Assembly (NCBI RefSeq): GCF_001083785.1
Contig: NZ_LAVL01000022.1
Location: 24,627-88,626 of the forward strand
Direction: 5' to 3'
Origin: Nonomuraea sp. SBT364
GTDB taxonomy: Bacteria > Actinomycetota > Actinomycetes > Streptosporangiales > Streptosporangiaceae
Length of the DNA: 64,000 bases
The notes under the pieces are model-generated. The model saw nothing but the letters and a program-made list of their open reading frames with translations. It had not been told where the DNA came from and searched no databases. A program made the position numbers and the translations under genes. Positions within the stretch are counted from its first letter, which is position 1; each line of letters begins with the position of its first letter. This document shows positions 16,150-24,959 of the stretch, piece by piece.

Positions 16150-16260
16150 GATGACGAAGAGCGTTGCCGACGACCTCGCCGGCCTGGAGCTGCCGGTCGA
16201 GCGTAGCTGCCCGCCCGACCCGTACGAGTGGTTGCGCGAGCAGGCGCCCTATCGATCCTG
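16150..16260 (+). pseudogene. N-terminal stub of a cytochrome P450
   Basis: An ATG at 16150 reads MTKSVADDLAGLELPVERSC and then PPDPYEWLREQAP. This is the usual first about 33 residues of bacterial P450s (the R-x-C-P-x-D-P-P element followed by L-R-E-x-A-P). The frame then degenerates and no haem-binding part follows before the convergent flavoprotein gene at 16318. The call rests only on this short N-terminal match. Confidence 0.45.
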
Positions 16261-16317
16261 CGGGAGAAAGCGCGCACGCCGTACGGGCATGGTCGTATCG
16301 CTCGTCGTCGGCGGCGG

Positions 16318-17097
16318 TCAGCCGCTTACGTGCAGCCCGAAGCCCGAGCGGCCCGCGGGCTCCAGCCCCTCCTTCAGATGCAGCGAGGGGATCTCGTAGT
16401 CGCCGAAGTTCTGCCGCCGGAACGCGATCGGCTCGGTCGACTCCAGGGTGAGCAGGCGCTGCTCCCACGCCTTGGCGACGTCCGGGTAGTCATCGCCGGT
16501 CATCCGGTCGGTGCTGTACAGCACGAACGGCGGCAGCACCGCCATGCCCGGGAAGTAGAGGATGCCGTGGTGGATCGGGAACAGCAGATCGTCGATGGGG
16601 CCGTTGATCCCGCGAGCGGCGTAATGCGACTCCGGGCCGCCGACGGTCACCGACAGCAGAGCCCTCCTGCCGGTGAGGGTGCCTTCGCCGAAGCGCTCGC
16701 CGTACTTGACGTCGCTGTGCTCGCCGACGCCGTACGCGAAACGGTGGGTGAACACCCGGTCCACCCAGCCTTTGAGGATCGCGGGCATCGTGTACCACCA
16801 CAACGGGAACTGAAAGATGATCGTGTCGGCCCACAGCAGCTTCTCCTGCTCGGCGAGGACGTCCGGGGTGAGCGTCCCGGCGTCGAAGGCCCGGCCCGAG
16901 TCCCGGACGACACTCAGCGGGTTCGAGGCTTGGGCGCCGTAGTCCGTGGCGTCCACGACCGTCTTCCAGTTCATCGCGTACAGGTCGCTCACCCGCACCT
17001 CGTGCCCGGCGGTCTCCAAGGTGGACACCGCGAGGTCCTTCAGCGAGCCGTTGAGCGACTTCGGCTCCGGGTGGGCGTGCACGATCAGCGTCTTCAT
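16318..17097 (-). CDS. NAD(P)H-dependent flavodoxin-like quinone oxidoreductase
   Basis: 259 residues of the NQO1/MdaB/KefF flavodoxin_2 family. MKTLIVHAHPEPKSLNGSLK is the FMN/FAD phosphate-binding start, EKLLWADTIIFQFPLWWYTM the central strand with the W-W-Y-x-M-P motif, and GWVDRVFTHRFAYG and LLSVTVGGPESHY complete the fold. Such enzymes make two-electron reductions of quinones and protect against redox cycling. It is divergent from an XRE regulator at 17236 with about 140 bases between, so regulation by that protein is plausible but not shown by any clear operator. Confidence 0.92.
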   Translation of the reverse strand: MKTLIVHAHPEPKSLNGSLKDLAVSTLETAGHEVRVSDLYAMNWKTVVDATDYGAQASNPLSVVRDSGRAFDAGTLTPDVLAEQEKLLWADTIIFQFPLWWYTMPAILKGWVDRVFTHRFAYGVGEHSDVKYGERFGEGTLTGRRALLSVTVGGPESHYAARGINGPIDDLLFPIHHGILYFPGMAVLPPFVLYSTDRMTGDDYPDVAKAWEQRLLTLESTEPIAFRRQNFGDYEIPSLHLKEGLEPAGRSGFGLHVSG

Positions 17098-17235
17098 CGG
17101 AACTCCTTCGGATCGGATGGCTTCGATCCTGGGCTCCGCGACGCCCGGCGTTCAGGGGCGCCTCTTCCGTCGGACGGGACTTCCTGGTAATGGCAGGGCC
17201 ACCTTCACGGGCACCGTACAGGCCATACTGGAGCC

Positions 17236-18084
17236 ATGGACGACCTCGCGGGATTCCTGCGGACCCGGCGTTCCCGGGTCGACCCGGCCGCCGCCGGCAT
17301 CCCCGCCGACAGCCGCCGCCGGGTCGAAGGGCTGCGCCGCGAAGAGGTCGCGCACCTGTCCGGAGTGAGCGTCGACTATTACGTACGCCTGGAGCAAGGC
17401 CGCGCGACCCAGCCCTCCGAGCAGGTCCTCGACGCGCTCGCCCGCGTCCTGGGCCTCGACGAGACCGAGCGCGGGCACCTCTACAGGCTCGCCCGGCAGC
17501 GCCGCCGCCGCGCTAAGGCGCCGGGCGGACGCCTGCGGCCGGAGCTGCTGCGCGTTCTCGACCTGGTCACCGACGCCCCCGCGCTGATCATGGATCACCG
17601 TCTGGACGTGCTCGCCGGCAACCGCCTCGCCGGGCTCCTCTACGGCCGGCCGATCCCGGGCCTGAACACCGCCCGGCACATCTTCCTCGACGAGGCCGAG
17701 CGCGGCCTCTACTCGGACTGGGAGACGTGCACGCTCGACGTGGTCGGGCACCTGCGCCTGGCCGCCGGCAAATACCCCGACGACCCCCGTCTGGCCTCGC
17801 TCATCGGCGAGCTGGCCATGGGGAGTGAGCGCTTCCGCCGCCTCTGGGCCCGTGCGGACGTGCGCGCCCGCACGCATGGACGCAAGGCGTACCTGCACCC
17901 GCTGGTCGGACTGCTGGAACTGCACCAGGAGAACTTCGCACTGCCGGACGAGCCGGGCATGGAGCTGCTGGTGCTGTCCGCGGTCCCCGGCAGCCGCGCC
18001 GCGGACGGGCTGCGCCTGCTGGCGAGCCTGGGCGCGGACAGCGGTGACGCGCATCCGGCAGTGAACGCCCAGGTCCGCGACTGA
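17236..18084 (+). CDS. XRE family regulator with MmyB-like ligand-binding domain
   Basis: 282 residues. The N-terminal HTH_31 covers residues 1-75 (LAGFLRTRRSRVDPAAAGIP, LRREEVAHLSGVSVDYYVRL, EQGRATQPSEQVLDALARVL). The MmyB-like ligand domain follows (LVTDAPALIMDHRLDVLAGN, YGRPIPG, LASLIGELAMGSERFRRLWA, ELLVLSAVPGSRAADGLRLL), which has a PAS-like fold reported to bind fatty acids. These proteins commonly sit divergent to the oxidoreductase they control, as here. RBS GGAG is six bases from the ATG. Confidence 0.94.
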   Translation: MDDLAGFLRTRRSRVDPAAAGIPADSRRRVEGLRREEVAHLSGVSVDYYVRLEQGRATQPSEQVLDALARVLGLDETERGHLYRLARQRRRRAKAPGGRLRPELLRVLDLVTDAPALIMDHRLDVLAGNRLAGLLYGRPIPGLNTARHIFLDEAERGLYSDWETCTLDVVGHLRLAAGKYPDDPRLASLIGELAMGSERFRRLWARADVRARTHGRKAYLHPLVGLLELHQENFALPDEPGMELLVLSAVPGSRAADGLRLLASLGADSGDAHPAVNAQVRD

Positions 18085-18102
18085 CCCCGCCCGGGCACGG
18101 GC

Positions 18103-18630
18103 TCAGGCGGGCGGCGACCACATGCCGAACCACTGCTCGGCGCCGTAGGCCTCGAACCGCTCCACCTCGACGAACCCCAGCTTCGCCGCGAGGCGCATCG
18201 AGCCGACGTTGGCGGTCTGGGTCGCGAGCACCACCGGTTCGCCGGGAAGCGCGCCGGCGAACCAGTCGAGTGCCGCCGCGCACGCCTCGGTGGCGTAGCC
18301 GCATCCCCAGGCCCGCGGCAGGAACAGGTAACCGAGCTCGACCCTGCCGGCGGCCTGACGAAGGTGCCCCGTGTCTCTGGTGAGCATGATCTGACCGATC
18401 ATCGTTCCGTCGAGATCGACCACGAAAAGGCCGGGGCGCCGGTCGGGTGCCTCCGGTATGGCGCGTTCGAGTTCGTCACGCGGCTGCGCTCCCCCGAGGT
18501 AGGCGCCTACCTCGGGCGAGGCCAGCAGCTCGATGACCGCCGCACGGTCGCGGGCCTCGGGCTCGCGGAGCACGAGCCTTTCGGTCCGCATCGGGGCAGG
18601 TGGCCAGGCTACTGGTCCAAGCTGGGGCAT
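18103..18630 (-). CDS. GNAT family N-acetyltransferase
   Basis: About 175 residues of the RimJ/RimL acetyltransf_3 type. MRTERLVLREPEARDRAAVI begins the fold, and ELGYLFLPRAWGCGYATEAC contains the acetyl-CoA pyrophosphate loop (RAWGCGYA in place of R-x-x-G-x-G/A). NVGSMRLAAKLGFVEVERFE is the usual end. I start at ATG 18630 (MPQLGPVAW); an ATG at 18651 would add seven residues, and neither has a strong ribosome site. Convergent with the XRE gene. Substrate unknown. Confidence 0.88.
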   Translation of the reverse strand: MPQLGPVAWPPAPMRTERLVLREPEARDRAAVIELLASPEVGAYLGGAQPRDELERAIPEAPDRRPGLFVVDLDGTMIGQIMLTRDTGHLRQAAGRVELGYLFLPRAWGCGYATEACAAALDWFAGALPGEPVVLATQTANVGSMRLAAKLGFVEVERFEAYGAEQWFGMWSPPA

Positions 18631-18842
18631 GGCGGGCAACCTATCGCACACCTCTCATGTGGGCGACACAGCAGTCGGCGCCGGGGACGCGGTTTTCCCC
18701 CGGCCAAGGCGCACGACCACGTCGCAGGCGGCTGGACCACCGGAGAGGTCGTCCTCGCCGTTGGTGAGCCGGAGCGAGAGGAGACGGGGGTCAGAGAGAT
18801 TCGGAACGGAGTCCAGCGGCGGCGGTGGCCGCTTGAGCGGCG

Positions 18843-20171
18843 CTACCCCTGGCGCGACAGTTTTCGTACGTGTCGCATGGCGATGAGCGGCACGGTCACG
18901 CCGATCAGGTTGCAGTACGCCACCGCGGCGTAGAAGCCGTCCGCGCTGCCGACGGCGTGCGCCGCCACCGCGCTGACCGCGACGATCAAACCGAAGTAGA
19001 TGGCGTTGAGCACGATGGCCCGGAAGCCGCCGCCGGTTTCCTCCATGACGGCCAGCGAGGCGAGCACGGGTCCCTGGACGGCGTAGGTGAGCGCCACGGC
19101 GCCCAGGTAACTGCCCGCGGCCTCGGCCACGCCGGCGTCGCCGCCGATCAGCCACGCCAGCGGGTCATGCAGTGACCAGACCAGCGCCGCGATCACCACG
19201 TAGGTCACGACGGTGACCTCGATGCCACCGCGCATCGATTCACGTATGCGCCGCCATTCGCCCGCGCCGCGTTGCTGGTTGATGGTGATCGCTGTGGCTG
19301 TCCCCAGGACCATGCCCGGCAGCAGCACGACGTTCTGCAGGGTGGAAGCGACCGTGAACCCGGCCACGGCGTTCTCCCCGTAGTTCCCGAGGACGCCGAT
19401 GACCGCGAGGTTGTACGTGGAGAGCACGAGAAAGGTCAGGGCGATGGGCACACCGATGCGGCGCAGGTCGGTGAACACCCCACGCCGCCAGATCCGAACG
19501 GCCGGCGGATGCCACAGCTCGGTGCGGCGAAGCAGCACCAGGCCCATGGTCAGGCCGGTCAACCCCGCGGTCGCCTCGGCGATGGGCACCGCCGCGATCC
19601 CGATGCCGGCACCGAGCCCGAGGCCGGCCACGAGGCCGATCCTCACGCTCGCCGTACAGATGACCAGGACTGTGGCCTGCCGCACATACCCATAGCCGCG
19701 CAGGCTGGACGCGCACAGCTCCTCCCCGACGACCAGCAGGCCGGCGGCGCTGGTCCAGCGCAGGAAGGAGGTGAACGTGTCCCGCAGGCCGGCGGCGTCC
19801 ACCTGGAGGAGACCGGTCAGGGAGGGAGCCGCGACCGCGAGGACCAGGTACAGGACCGCGCCGAGCCCGAGCCATACCCGGGCCAGGCTGGCGGCGTTCG
19901 ACATGACGTCCCGGGGGCGCCCGGCCCCCTTGCTGATCGCGGCGGCGACCTGGTTACAGACCGCGAAGCCCACACTCAGGGCAAGGACGATGAGGCTGAC
20001 AGGCTGATACAGGGAACGCACATAAATGGCCTCTCCCCCCATACGTCCCAGAATGGCGATAATGCCGAGCTGGGCGGCGAAATTGACGGACCCGGCCACG
20101 AAAAGAGGAACAGCGAGGCCGGAAATGGTTCGCCACACCTGTTTTCTTCCATGAGTGGCCAGGGGAAACAT
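18843..20171 (-). CDS. MATE family efflux transporter
   Basis: 442 residues with about 12 hydrophobic segments; inner-membrane multidrug/toxin antiporter by family. Landmarks: ISGLAVPLFVAGSVNFAAQL (first helix), a YQPVSLIVLALSVGFAVCNQ segment with N-Q as in MATE helix 2, AGFTVASTLQNVVLLPGMVL at the start of the second half (the pseudo-repeat), and ATAITINQQRGAGEWRRIRE. Start at ATG 20169-20171 with GGAGG eight bases upstream; the longer open frame upstream is not supported. No regulator adjoins it. Confidence 0.9.
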   Translation of the reverse strand: MFPLATHGRKQVWRTISGLAVPLFVAGSVNFAAQLGIIAILGRMGGEAIYVRSLYQPVSLIVLALSVGFAVCNQVAAAISKGAGRPRDVMSNAASLARVWLGLGAVLYLVLAVAAPSLTGLLQVDAAGLRDTFTSFLRWTSAAGLLVVGEELCASSLRGYGYVRQATVLVICTASVRIGLVAGLGLGAGIGIAAVPIAEATAGLTGLTMGLVLLRRTELWHPPAVRIWRRGVFTDLRRIGVPIALTFLVLSTYNLAVIGVLGNYGENAVAGFTVASTLQNVVLLPGMVLGTATAITINQQRGAGEWRRIRESMRGGIEVTVVTYVVIAALVWSLHDPLAWLIGGDAGVAEAAGSYLGAVALTYAVQGPVLASLAVMEETGGGFRAIVLNAIYFGLIVAVSAVAAHAVGSADGFYAAVAYCNLIGVTVPLIAMRHVRKLSRQG

Positions 20172-20628
20172 GCGGACCTCCGGGAACGCGACACCTCGCA
20201 AGCGAATGGGAACCTGCGGACGATAGCGACATTCCTCAACGAATGTCCACGCTGGCCTGGCCGGTTCAGGGCACGCCCAGGAGCATCCCGCCGCACACCG
20301 GAAGTAGCGGGTGGCGGTTTCGCTGGAAACCGGACCAGGAGAACTTGGACGGCGCCGGCCGGCCCTCCCCCCACACGGCAGGATCAGTGATAGTGGCCGA
20401 GTGACCGGGCGCCACACACGCTGACGATCAGGTGGACTCTCCTGGCGTACCAATGTGGAGCTCCGACCCCGATGAGCAGATGGCCTGTCCAGTAGGCGCC
20501 GTAGTAGGACGGCACGTCCAGCCCGTCCCCGTCATGCCCCTCCGCGCCGACCATGGCGACCACCAGCGCCGTCGGGGTCGAGTATCAGGGCCCAGCCGCC
20601 GGTGCCGGCGCCCGTCGCGCCGGGCGAG
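20172..20628. other. Intergenic stretch with a possible decayed minus-strand coding fragment
   Basis: Upstream of the MATE gene the first about 60 bases hold its ribosome site and a plausible promoter. Between about 20385 and 20600 the minus strand can be read in two adjoining frames as GWALILDP then LVVAMVGAEGHDGDG and PSYYGAYWTGHLLIGVGAPH, which looks like broken coding sequence, but I recognise no family. No complete gene here. Confidence 0.25.
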
Positions 20629-21708
20629 TTACGAGATGTGCCGGGTGATTCCGTCGGCCGCGGACCGTTCGATGGCGGCAAGGAGCCGGTGGTGGCGCAG
20701 GGCGGTCGCGAAACTGGGGTGCGGTTGCCGGTCTTCGGCGATGGCCTGGGCGACCTCCTGATAAAGGGCCGCGATGTTGGCCGGCGGGCCGGACCGGACG
20801 CCGGCCGGGACGGTGCGATAGGCGCCGGGCACGGCCAGGAGGTCGTCTCCGATCCTGATGTCCCAGTCGCCCCAGTGGATGAACGTCCCGCGCTGGGCGG
20901 GGGTGGCGGTCAATGTCCCGTCGCTGCCTACGAGCTTGAGCAGGAACCCGTCCTGGCTGGGTCCGTTGCCGCCGTGCACGACGACGGAGGCGGTGGCGCC
21001 GCTCGTCAGCAGTCCGTGCAGCAGCACGTGACTGGGCGTGGCGTTGGGCACGGTCCGTTCCGTCCCGGAGACCAGCACGCGGTCGTGCGTGTGGGGCAGT
21101 CGTGCCGAGACCTCGGCCAGCGGGCCCGTGACCCGTTCGAGTGCGGCCAGGAAGTGGCCGGCCATGATGGTCAGGATGTTGGTTCCCTCCGAGGGGTCGA
21201 GGCCGAACACCAGATCGGGCCAGATTCGACTGCCGCCCCACGGCGCGCCCTCCCCCACCAGCGCGACCGATTCGAGCGTGCCGATCCGGCCTTCGGCCAG
21301 GAGGTCGGCGGCGAAGCGGGCGCTCGGGGAATGGTGACCCTGGAGAACGACCGCGTGGACGACGCCTGCGGCGGCGGCCGCCTCGGTCAGCTCGCTCGCT
21401 TCGTCGGCGTCGACACCCAGCGGCCACTCGGACACGACGTGCTTGCCGGCATTGAGCGCGGCCCTGATCACGGCGGCATGCCCAGAGGCCTTCACCGAGA
21501 CGACAACCAGGTCGACGTCGGGGTGCTCCGCGAGTTCGCCCGCGTTGGCGAAGGCGTGCCGCACGCCATGGGTGGCGGCCGCCCGCTCCGCGCTGGCCTG
21601 ATTGGTGGTCGCGACCGCGGTCACCTCGAACGCCTCAAGCGCAGCGAGTGCGGGCAGGTGTGATCCGTTCGCCCAACCGCTGGCCCCGACAACTCCGACT
21701 CGGATCAT
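20629..21708 (-). CDS. Gfo/Idh/MocA family oxidoreductase
   Basis: 359 residues. N-terminal Rossmann domain: MIRVGVVGASGWANGSHLPA (dinucleotide loop G-A-S-G-W-A), then VDLVVVSVKASGHAAVIRAA and GKHVVSEWPLGVDADEASEL (the E-K-P motif position reads E-W-P, so the usual catalytic Lys is Trp). The C-terminal GFO_IDH_MocA sheet domain follows. Loss of the EKP lysine argues for a non-canonical activity or a redox-silent binding protein. RBS AAGGAG lies eight bases upstream of ATG. Divergent from a TetR gene with two matched operators in between. Confidence 0.9.
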   Translation of the reverse strand: MIRVGVVGASGWANGSHLPALAALEAFEVTAVATTNQASAERAAATHGVRHAFANAGELAEHPDVDLVVVSVKASGHAAVIRAALNAGKHVVSEWPLGVDADEASELTEAAAAAGVVHAVVLQGHHSPSARFAADLLAEGRIGTLESVALVGEGAPWGGSRIWPDLVFGLDPSEGTNILTIMAGHFLAALERVTGPLAEVSARLPHTHDRVLVSGTERTVPNATPSHVLLHGLLTSGATASVVVHGGNGPSQDGFLLKLVGSDGTLTATPAQRGTFIHWGDWDIRIGDDLLAVPGAYRTVPAGVRSGPPANIAALYQEVAQAIAEDRQPHPSFATALRHHRLLAAIERSAADGITRHIS

Positions 21709-21727
21709 GCGCCGCTCCTTAGTTGTG

Positions 21728-21792
21728 TACCTATCGGTATGAAACTAGAACATCGCGACCCCCGCCCACAAGAGGTAATGTACCGAGAGGTA
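21728..21792. promoter_or_regulatory. Paired TACC-N4-GGTA operators between oxidoreductase and TetR genes
   Basis: Two palindromes of identical design, TACC-TATC-GGTA (21728-21739) and TACC-GAGA-GGTA (21781-21792), lie 53 bases apart in the 114-base divergent region. An extra GGTA at 21774-21777 abuts the second. The second overlaps a TATAAA (21791-21796) that could be the -10 of the TetR gene; the first lies just upstream of the oxidoreductase ribosome site. Strong candidate binding sites for the TetR protein at 21823. Confidence 0.7.
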
Positions 21793-21822
21793 TAAATCTC
21801 GACAGAGAAGCCGGAGGACGGC

Positions 21823-22401
21823 ATGCCCGGCGGACGCCCACGCTCGTTCGACGCAGACTCCGCACTCGATCGCGCGCTGGAGGTGTTCTGGCGGCACGGC
21901 TACGAGGGCACCTCGCTGACCGATCTCACCACCGCGATGGGCATCAACAAGCCCAGCCTCTACGCCGCCTTCGGCAACAAGGAGGAACTGTTCGCCAAGG
22001 TCCTCGCCCGCTACCTCGACGGCCCGGGCGGCTACACCGCCGACGCGCTGGACGCGCCCACCGGCCGGGAGGTCGTCGAGCAACTGATCCACGGAGCCGT
22101 GGACCTCACCGCGGGCGAGAACACGCCCCCCGGCTGTCTGTGCGTCAACAGCGTGCACGCCTGCGGACCTGACGCGCACACCGTACGCCAGGACGCCATC
22201 ACGGTGCGCAGAGCCGGCGAGGCGGCGCTGCGCAGACGGCTGGAGCAGGCCACCGATCTGCCCTCCCACTACGACCCGGCCGCTCTGGCCGCACTCGTCC
22301 ACACGATTTCCGACGGCATCGCCGTCCAGGCGGCAGCCGGCCGCAGCCACGACGAGTTGCGGCAGATCGGCGACTTGGCGCTGCGCGCCCTGCTGGGCTG
22401 A
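21823..22401 (+). CDS. TetR/AcrR family transcriptional regulator
   Basis: 192 residues. N-terminal HTH: RSFDADSALDRALEVFWRHG, then YEGTSLTDLTTAMGINKPSL and YAAFGNKEELF. The C-terminal ligand domain contains GCLCVNSVHACGPDAHTVRQ, the region seen in TetR_C proteins of the YxaF/LmrA-like group that sense small electrophiles or drugs; its cysteines could be redox sensors (speculative). It is divergent from the Gfo/Idh/MocA gene and probably represses it and itself through the TACC-N4-GGTA sites. RBS GGAGG. Confidence 0.93.
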   Translation: MPGGRPRSFDADSALDRALEVFWRHGYEGTSLTDLTTAMGINKPSLYAAFGNKEELFAKVLARYLDGPGGYTADALDAPTGREVVEQLIHGAVDLTAGENTPPGCLCVNSVHACGPDAHTVRQDAITVRRAGEAALRRRLEQATDLPSHYDPAALAALVHTISDGIAVQAAAGRSHDELRQIGDLALRALLG

Positions 22402-22724
22402 AAACGTGGGCGGGATCGCCCAGGTCAGAGGCGCAACCGTCCCTTTCTCCCGTACATGATCTGCGGTCCGCAGGCCGGTGATGCCGTTGTCTCGCGCCAC
22501 AACTGGAAGACGCCGGTGCGGCCCCTGAATAGCAGGCGCCGAAAAGCCTGGCCGTGCCGGCCCCACCTCGGCATCGAGGGCGTGCTCGCTGCCCGGAGCA
22601 CGTCTCCTGGATTGATCCGGCCCATCCGGCCTGGCGAACGGCCCGGTGTCAGCGGCTTCACCGATCAGTAATCCTCCGCCACGTCGTCAGTTCTGTTAGC
22701 ACTCTCGCACCGGTGGAAGGATTG
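22402..22724. other. Leader region of the SigG-like sigma gene, no gene seen
   Basis: About 320 bases with no credible coding sequence on either strand. A TTAGCACTC at 22696-22704 equals one half of a CIRCE element, but the second half is missing at the required distance. Confidence 0.4.
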
Positions 22725-23807
22725 ATGACCATGAGCGACTCCAGACTGCTGGGCGCCGACGAGGCCACGTTCATCGCGGCGGCCCGCTCAGGCGACACGG
22801 AGCGGTTCGCTCGCATCACGGAGCGCCACCGGCGTGAGCTGCAGGTGCACTGCTACCGGATGCTCGCGAACTACGAGGACGCCCAGGACATGACGCAGGA
22901 GACGTTCCTGCGAGCCTGGAACGGGCGAGAGTCGTTCAAGGGCCGCGCGGCCCTGCGGACCTGGCTGTACCGGATCGCGACGAACGCCTGCCTCGACTTC
23001 CTGGAGAAGCGCAACGACCGCACACCCGTACAGGCCGAGCTTCCGGACTCCGGCTCCGAGGTGCTGTACCTGCAGCCGTACCCCGACCGGATGCTCCCCG
23101 AGGACCCGCAGGAATCGGTGGTGGCGCGGGAAACGATCGAGCTGGCGTTCATCGTCGCCGTCCAGCACCTGCCGCCGCGGCAGCGGGCGGCGTTCATCCT
23201 GCGTGACGTCCTCGGCTGGCCGGCGGCGAAGGCCGCCGACGTCCTCGATCTGACCGTCGCCTCGGTGACCAGCGCGCTGCAGCGGGCGCGCGTGACGATG
23301 CGCGAGCAGCTTCCCGACCGCCGCCTCGACTGGCGGAGCCCCGCCACCCACGAGCTGTCGAATGACGAGCGCGGCGTGGTGAGGTCGTACATCGACGCCC
23401 ATGAGCGCAACGACCTCGACGGGCTGACGTCCCTGCTGCGCGACGACCTGCGCTTCGCGATGCTGCCCGAGCCGGGCACCTCGGTCATCACGGCCAAGGA
23501 CGCGGTGGACGGCTGGGTGTCCGGCGGGCTCTTCCAGCGCGGCTGCGACGACTGGCGCTGTATCACCACGGCGGTCAACCGCATGCCTGCCGCCGCGCTG
23601 TACCTCCGCACCCCCGACGACCCGGCGTACCGGCTGTTCACCCTCGCGGTCCTGCACATCGTCGACGGGAAGATCGCCGAGCTCACCGGATTCGACGCCA
23701 CCGACAAACCATGGCTGGGCCTGCCCCCGGCACTGCCAGCAGGCGAAAGCCCTGTCGTCGGCGAGTCCGGCGCACGGGCCGCCGTCACCGAAGTCACCGC
23801 GGAATGA
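22725..23807 (+). CDS. ECF sigma factor with SnoaL-like C-terminal domain (SigG-like)
   Basis: 360 residues. Sigma-2: FARITERHRRELQVHCYRML and YEDAQDMTQETFLRAWNGRE; sigma-4: LPPRQRAAFILRDVLGWPAA and LDLTVASVTSALQRARVTMR. From about residue 210 a SnoaL-like domain follows (VVRSYIDAHERNDLDGLTSL, then IVDGKIAELTGFDATDKPWL). This is the SigG/ECF56-like architecture seen in mycobacteria and other actinobacteria, without an anti-sigma gene. ATG at 22725 after GGAAGG; a second ATG two codons later is possible. A very strong hairpin 43 bases past the stop ends the transcript. Confidence 0.92.
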   Translation: MTMSDSRLLGADEATFIAAARSGDTERFARITERHRRELQVHCYRMLANYEDAQDMTQETFLRAWNGRESFKGRAALRTWLYRIATNACLDFLEKRNDRTPVQAELPDSGSEVLYLQPYPDRMLPEDPQESVVARETIELAFIVAVQHLPPRQRAAFILRDVLGWPAAKAADVLDLTVASVTSALQRARVTMREQLPDRRLDWRSPATHELSNDERGVVRSYIDAHERNDLDGLTSLLRDDLRFAMLPEPGTSVITAKDAVDGWVSGGLFQRGCDDWRCITTAVNRMPAAALYLRTPDDPAYRLFTLAVLHIVDGKIAELTGFDATDKPWLGLPPALPAGESPVVGESGARAAVTEVTAE

Positions 23808-23850
23808 GCACCCCGACCAGCTGAACACCGACGCGGCCACGCGAACCCCA

Positions 23851-23879
23851 CTGCCCCGCCGGTGTTGCCGGCGGGGCAG
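23851..23879 (+). terminator. Strong intrinsic hairpin after the SigG-like gene
   Basis: Perfect 12-bp stem CTGCCCCGCCGG / CCGGCGGGGCAG with a TGTTG loop, 43 bases after the stop codon. No U-tract follows (CTCACCCGG). Serves the sigma gene and possibly blocks read-through from the convergent reductase gene. Confidence 0.85.
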
Positions 23880-23994
23880 CTCACCCGGAACGCAAGGAAG
23901 GGCCCTGGGAAGGTTCACTCATAGCCGAGCGTCACGGTGAGCACGCCAGGAAGGATTTCGACCTGGTCTCACGGGCCGAGCATCTGTCCCGTGC

Positions 23995-24558
23995 TCATCG
24001 CCTCGTCTCGTATCGGGTCAGCACCACGCCGCCGGGAAACGTCCGCGTCTCCACCAGGTTCAGCTTCACCCAGCTGTCCAGGGCCGTGAAGAACGGCGTG
24101 CCGCCGCCCACCAGGGCCGGTGCGGTGACCAGCACGTACTCGTCGATCAGCCCGGCCCGCATGGCCGCCCCGGCGAGCGTGGCGCCGCCGATGTCCATCG
24201 GGCCGCCGTCCCCGGCCTTGAGCCGGGTGATCTCGGTGACCGCGTCACCGGTGAACAGGCGGGTGTTCCAGTCGACCGTGCTGGTCGTCGAGGAGAACAC
24301 CACCTTCGGCATGTCCCGCCAGCGGCGGGCGTACTCGATCTCCGCCGCTGTGGCGCCGGGCTGCTGGTCGGCGGTCGGCCAGTGGGAGCTCATCGTCTCC
24401 CACAGTTTGCGCCCGTACAGCGCCAGGCCGGTCGCCCCCACCCGGTCGGACCACCACTGGAACAGCTCGTCGCTCGGTACGCCCCAGCCGAGGTCGTCGC
24501 CGGGCGCGGCGATGTAGCCGTCCAGGCTCAGGTTCATGCCGAATATCAGTTTCCGCAT
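23995..24558 (-). CDS. Dihydrofolate reductase family (RibD C-terminal-like) protein
   Basis: 187 residues: MRKLIFGMNLSLDGYIAAPG, ALYGRKLWETMSSHWP, MPKVVFSSTTSTVDWNTRLF and DIGGATLAGAAMRAGLIDEY, in the order of the RibD_C/YyaP-type reductase fold. These stand-alone actinobacterial proteins are distinct from FolA and their substrates are unknown. Start at ATG 24556-24558 with GGAAGG upstream; the longer open frame lacks family similarity. No operon partner on either side. Confidence 0.88.
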   Translation of the reverse strand: MRKLIFGMNLSLDGYIAAPGDDLGWGVPSDELFQWWSDRVGATGLALYGRKLWETMSSHWPTADQQPGATAAEIEYARRWRDMPKVVFSSTTSTVDWNTRLFTGDAVTEITRLKAGDGGPMDIGGATLAGAAMRAGLIDEYVLVTAPALVGGGTPFFTALDSWVKLNLVETRTFPGGVVLTRYETRR

Positions 24559-24959
24559 CGTGCCAGCCTTCCGTGAGTCGATCTCACAGGTACAGACGGA
24601 CACGGCGCGGAAACCTAATCGGTGCGCGATCCGCGTCAGCAGGTAGTCCTCGTGTTCCGGACTCGGCATGCGTACTCGGCCGGGCTCTGGCACTACCCAC
24701 CGGATCTCTCGTACGGGCAGCGGCGCAACCATCACCGGCTCTCCCCGGCCGTCGGATGGGAGCCGCGTGAGCCGGGGCGATCTTTGACTGCAGTCAGCGG
24801 CGATCTCGTCGCGAGCAGCGCGTACGGCCGGATGGTCTCGGTGGAGGCGTGAACGAGGCGGCGGCGGACGACCGACCTCCGTCGAGCTGCCAGCAAACTG
24901 GGGAACGAAGCATCGGCGCCGGAAACAGCCGCCGCCCAGCTCGCGCTCGTCAGGCGCCG
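24559..24959. other. No gene supported; 400-base spacer
   Basis: Several short frames overlap here on both strands but none has a ribosome site, recognisable motif or coherent composition. It separates the DHFR-like gene from the end of the TetR gene. Confidence 0.4.

Noticed and set aside
22696..22704. TTAGCACTC half of a CIRCE heat-shock operator
   Set aside because: The inverted partner GAGTGCTAA is absent at the required nine-base spacing.
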